NCBI GenBank assembly: GCA_022791875.1
Contig: JAAVZX010000069.1
Span: 1-61,651 of the forward strand
Length of the DNA stretch: 61,651 nucleotides
Origin: Oscillibacter sp.
GTDB taxonomy: Bacteria > Bacillota > Clostridia > Oscillospirales > Oscillospiraceae
Direction of reading: 5' to 3'
Within the stretch, counting starts at the first letter, position 1. Every line of letters starts with the position of its first letter. Made by a program: the position numbers and the translations under genes. Positions 58,791 to 61,651 of the stretch are shown piece by piece. Under the pieces are notes generated by a model. It did not search any database and was not told the DNA's origin. It saw only the letters and a program-made list of their open reading frames with translations.

Positions 58791-61651
58791 GCAGCTGCGA
58801 ACAAACGCAGGTCGTATCGTCCCGGCACGTTCCGGTACAGGTGCGGGCCGATGCGTTCGGTGTGGCCCATTTTGCCGAGGACGCGGCCGTCGGGGGAGGT
58901 GATGCCTTCGATGGCCCAGACGGAGCCGTTGGGGTTGTAGTCGGGGTCCATGGTGGGGGCGCCGGTGAGGTCGGCGTATTGGGTGGCGATTTGGCCGTTT
59001 TGCGCCAGGTCACGGAGAAGATCCGGCGGGCAGAGGAAGCGGCCTTCGCCGTGGGAGATGGGGACTTCGTAGAGGTCGCAGGGGGTCGTCTGGGAGAGCC
59101 AGGGGGATTTGTTGGAGACGATTCTGGTGTGGACGATCTTCGACTGGTGGCGGCCTATGACGTTGTAGCTCAGGGTGGGACAGGCGGAGTCCATGGTCCT
59201 GATTTCGCCGTAGGGGACCAGACCCAGCTTGATCAGGGCCTGGAAGCCGTTGCAGATGCCTAGGGCCAGGCCGTCGCGGTTTTTCAGGAGATCCATTACC
59301 GCGTCCGATGTCTCGGGGCCGCGGAGGAAGGCGGTGATGAATTTGCCGGAGCCGTCGGGCTCGTCGCCGCCGGAGAAGCCGCCGGGGAGGAACAGGATCT
59401 GGCTCTCTTTCAGCTTCCTTGCGAAAGCGGCAGCGGACTCTGCTACCGCTTGGGCGGACTGGTTGTTGATCACGAAAATTTCCGTCTCCAGGCCCGCCCT
59501 TTGGGCGGCGCGGGCGCTGTCGTATTCGCAGTTCGTGCCGGGGAAGACGGGGATCAGGACCTTGGGCTTTGTTACGGCGGTTTTTGGGGTAACGCGGGTG
59601 AAGTCGGGGCAGGGAAGCTCGGGGGCCTCGCCGCCGATGGGGGCGCGGGTGGGGTAGACGTCGGAGAGAACGGACTCGTTCATAGCTAAAAGTTCGTCGA
59701 TGGAATAGCTTTCCGACTTTCCGAAACGGCGGTGTTTCAGCGTAATGGTGGGTTCCGCCACGGTTTCGCCGATCTTGGAAATGCCCCAGGTTTCGGGGAT
59801 TTCCTCGGACAGTTCCGCGATGATCGAATGGGGGTTGCTGATAGACCAGAAATAGCTTTCCACCTTCTGCTTGACGTTCTTCGCGTCAAAGCCGACGCGG
59901 TTTCCGAAGGACATCTTCATAACCGCCTCCGCCGCCGCGCCCTCGGTCAGGGCCCAGGCGGCTTTCACCTTCCCCGCTTTGCACAGGGCGTGGTACTGCT
60001 CCCAGTTCTCCCGGATGCCCTCCGGCTCTCCGCCGCCGCAGAAGAAATAGACGGGGTGTCCCGGCTCTTTGAACTCGGGAGTGATGATTTCACCGGCCTT
60101 GATAGGCGCAATGGCAAAGGAAACCAGGGTGGGGGGCACGTCCATGTTCAGGAAGGAGCCGGACATGGAGTCCTTGCCGCCGATGGCCGCGGTGCCGTAG
60201 TCCATCTGGGCCTCCATGGCACCCAGGAGGGCCGCGAAGGGCTTGCCCCAGCGCTCGGGGTCCGTGCGGAGCTTTTCAAAGTATTCCTGGAGGGTGAGGT
60301 AGATTTTCCGGTAGTCCGCGCCTGCGGCAACCAGCTTCGTGATGGAGTCCTCCACGGCGGTATAGGCCCCGATCCAGGGGTCGGCGGACATCTCCTCCGG
60401 GTCGCAGGCCCAGGACATGACACTGGCTTGATCCGTCTCCTGGCCCGGCAGCACGGGCAGCAGCGCCGCCATGACCTGGGCGGGGGTCTTCTGGTACTTC
60501 CCGCCGAAGGGCATCAGGAGAGTACCCGCGCCGACGGTGCTGTCGAAGCGCTCCACCAGTCCCTGGCGGCTGGCGCAGGTGAGGCTGGAGGACATGTCCT
60601 CCACGGAGTCGAAGCGTTCCTCCGTCAGGCGGAAGCCCGCGTCGTCGTCATGGGGGGGCACGTAGACTGTGGCCCGCTTCACCGCGCCGTTGGAGTTGAG
60701 GAACTCCCGGCTCAGGTCGACGATGGTTTCCCCCTGCCAGGTCATGACCATACGGTGGGCCTCCGTCACCACGGCCACGGGGTACGCCTCCAGGTTTTCC
60801 CCGTTGGCGGCGGCGATGAACGCCTCCGCGTCCTCGGGGGCCACCACCACCGCCATGCGCTCCTGGCTCTCGGAGATGGCCAGCTCCGTGCCGTCCAGAC
60901 CGTCGTACTTCTTGCGCACGGCGTCCAGGTCGATGGTGAGGCCGTCGGCCAGCTCGCCGATGGCAACGCTGACGCCGCCCGCGCCGAAGTCGTTGCAGCG
61001 CTTGATGAGGCGCGTCACCGCGCCGTCGCGGAACAGGCGCTGGATTTTCCGCTCCTCCGGGGCGTTGCCCTTCTGGACCTCGGAGGCCATGGTTTGCAGG
61101 GATTTCCGGTCATGGCTCTTGGAGGAACCGGTGGCGCCGCCGATGCCGTCCCGGCCCGTGCGGCCTCCCAGGAGGATGATGATATCGCCCGGCGCGGGGC
61201 GCTCGCGGCGGACGTTCGCCGCCGGGGCCGCGCCCACTACCGCGCCGATCTCCATGTGCTTCGCCACGTAGCCGGGGTGGTACAGCTCCGCCACGTGGCC
61301 GGTGGCCAGACCGATCTGGTTGCCGTAGGAGCTGTAGCCCGCCGCCGCCGTCTGGCAGAGTTTGCGCTGGGGGAGCTTGCCCGGCAGGGTGTCCGCCATG
61401 GGGGTGTGGGGGTCGCCGCAGCCCGTGACCCGCAGGGCCTGGTGGACGTAGGCCCGGCCCGACAGGGGATCCCGGATGCAGCCGCCGATGCAGGTGGCCG
61501 CGCCGCCGAAGGGCTCGATCTCCGTGGGGTGGTTGTGGGTTTCGTTCTTGAACATCAGCAGCCAGTCCTCCACCTTCCCGTCCACCTCGGCCGGGACGTG
61601 GATGGAGCAGGCGTTGATCTCCTCGCTCTCGTCCAGCTCGGGGAGGAGGCC
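58772..61651 (-). CDS. purL: Phosphoribosylformylglycinamidine synthase, C-terminal part (runs off the window)
   Basis: The large single-chain PurL that turns FGAR into FGAM with glutamine and ATP. About 959 residues are visible. The synthase domain shows MFKNETHNHPTEIEPFGGAA and NDFGAGGVSVAIGELADGL; the C-terminal glutamine amidotransferase carries PVFPGTNCEYDSARA, the nucleophile in LGICNGFQALIKLGL and the His-Glu pair in SHGEGRF. The last residues (VCYFS) and the stop lie in a repeat hairpin, so the end of the protein may be altered relative to relatives. Confidence 0.96.
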   Translation of the reverse strand, partial: GLLPELDESEEINACSIHVPAEVDGKVEDWLLMFKNETHNHPTEIEPFGGAATCIGGCIRDPLSGRAYVHQALRVTGCGDPHTPMADTLPGKLPQRKLCQTAAAGYSSYGNQIGLATGHVAELYHPGYVAKHMEIGAVVGAAPAANVRRERPAPGDIIILLGGRTGRDGIGGATGSSKSHDRKSLQTMASEVQKGNAPEERKIQRLFRDGAVTRLIKRCNDFGAGGVSVAIGELADGLTIDLDAVRKKYDGLDGTELAISESQERMAVVVAPEDAEAFIAAANGENLEAYPVAVVTEAHRMVMTWQGETIVDLSREFLNSNGAVKRATVYVPPHDDDAGFRLTEERFDSVEDMSSSLTCASRQGLVERFDSTVGAGTLLMPFGGKYQKTPAQVMAALLPVLPGQETDQASVMSWACDPEEMSADPWIGAYTAVEDSITKLVAAGADYRKIYLTLQEYFEKLRTDPERWGKPFAALLGAMEAQMDYGTAAIGGKDSMSGSFLNMDVPPTLVSFAIAPIKAGEIITPEFKEPGHPVYFFCGGGEPEGIRENWEQYHALCKAGKVKAAWALTEGAAAEAVMKMSFGNRVGFDAKNVKQKVESYFWSISNPHSIIAELSEEIPETWGISKIGETVAEPTITLKHRRFGKSESYSIDELLAMNESVLSDVYPTRAPIGGEAPELPCPDFTRVTPKTAVTKPKVLIPVFPGTNCEYDSARAAQRAGLETEIFVINNQSAQAVAESAAAFARKLKESQILFLPGGFSGGDEPDGSGKFITAFLRGPETSDAVMDLLKNRDGLALGICNGFQALIKLGLVPYGEIRTMDSACPTLSYNVIGRHQSKIVHTRIVSNKSPWLSQTTPCDLYEVPISHGEGRFLCPPDLLRDLAQNGQIATQYADLTGAPTMDPDYNPNGSVWAIEGITSPDGRVLGKMGHTERIGPHLYRNVPGRYDLRLFAAAVCYFS

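Noticed and set aside
1-61651. Prophage, integrative element or insertion sequence
   Set aside because: No integrase, transposase, terminase or capsid gene was seen. The Api92-like gene alone is not enough to call phage DNA.

Overview
The window is about 62 kb of GC-rich DNA from an anaerobic, low-GC-phylum (Firmicutes) bacterium of the class Clostridia, most likely an Oscillospiraceae-type gut organism. This rests on PolC-type DNA polymerase, SpoVT, a YloU/YloV pair, pyruvate:ferredoxin oxidoreductase, a reverse rubrerythrin and Clostridia-like gene order (pyrH-frr-uppS-cdsA-dxr-rseP-ispG-polC). The genus is not resolved. No integrase, transposase, CRISPR array or phage structural gene is visible.

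Layout. 1-3.3 kb: the 5' part of rpoB (minus) with its own promoter and a 200-nt leader, a small membrane protein, a 27-residue hydrophobic peptide gene, and a divergent pair of tiny genes (54-residue unknown and ribbon-helix-helix protein). 3.4-14 kb: a six-gene operon (MoxR-type AAA+ ATPase, DUF5682, VWA/CoxE-like, twin-SWIM protein, 124-residue unknown, DUF4132), the counterpart of the Escherichia coli yeh cluster and without a settled function. 14.1-15.2 kb: a hotdog thioesterase and an unknown protein. 15.5-26.8 kb: the long housekeeping run for UMP kinase, ribosome recycling, isoprenoid and phospholipid synthesis, the site-2 protease and PolC, with a poly(ADP-ribose) glycohydrolase-like gene inserted between uppS and cdsA. 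27-28.4 kb: ferritin and spoVT. 28.7-38.4 kb: a LacI-type regulator with three membrane or lipoprotein genes on one strand and, divergently, a complete carbohydrate ABC importer plus a GH32 fructosidase; identical operator-like sites lie between them. 38.9-44.7 kb: an EF-G paralogue with an altered switch II, an SLH-domain protein, two tandem copies of a promoter-plus-structured-RNA unit, reverse rubrerythrin and a membrane protein. 45-54.6 kb: nifJ, GluQRS, YloU/YloV, a MATE exporter and a Cys-rich protein. 54.8-61.6 kb: tRNA-Thr(CGT), small regulatory or hypothetical genes, guaB and the 3' part of purL.

The most striking non-coding signal is the density of dispersed intergenic repeats. Three families are seen. 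Family A (about 170 bp, seven full copies plus two divergent ones) carries a CTCGAG-centred palindrome and a terminal hairpin followed by Ts. Family B (eight copies) is a string of GC-rich hairpins. Family C (about eight loci) consists of GTAGGGG-headed hairpins. Stem sequences change in a compensatory way from copy to copy, the elements sit just after or overlapping stop codons and even inside operons, and A and B share a head module. The second striking signal is the tandem RNA-like unit at 42.4-43.2 kb. In both copies a TTGCAA-N17-TATAAT promoter leads straight into an 83-88-nt sequence whose helices are preserved while loops differ.

All calls come from reading the sequence and recalled family features. 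No database search or folding program was run.
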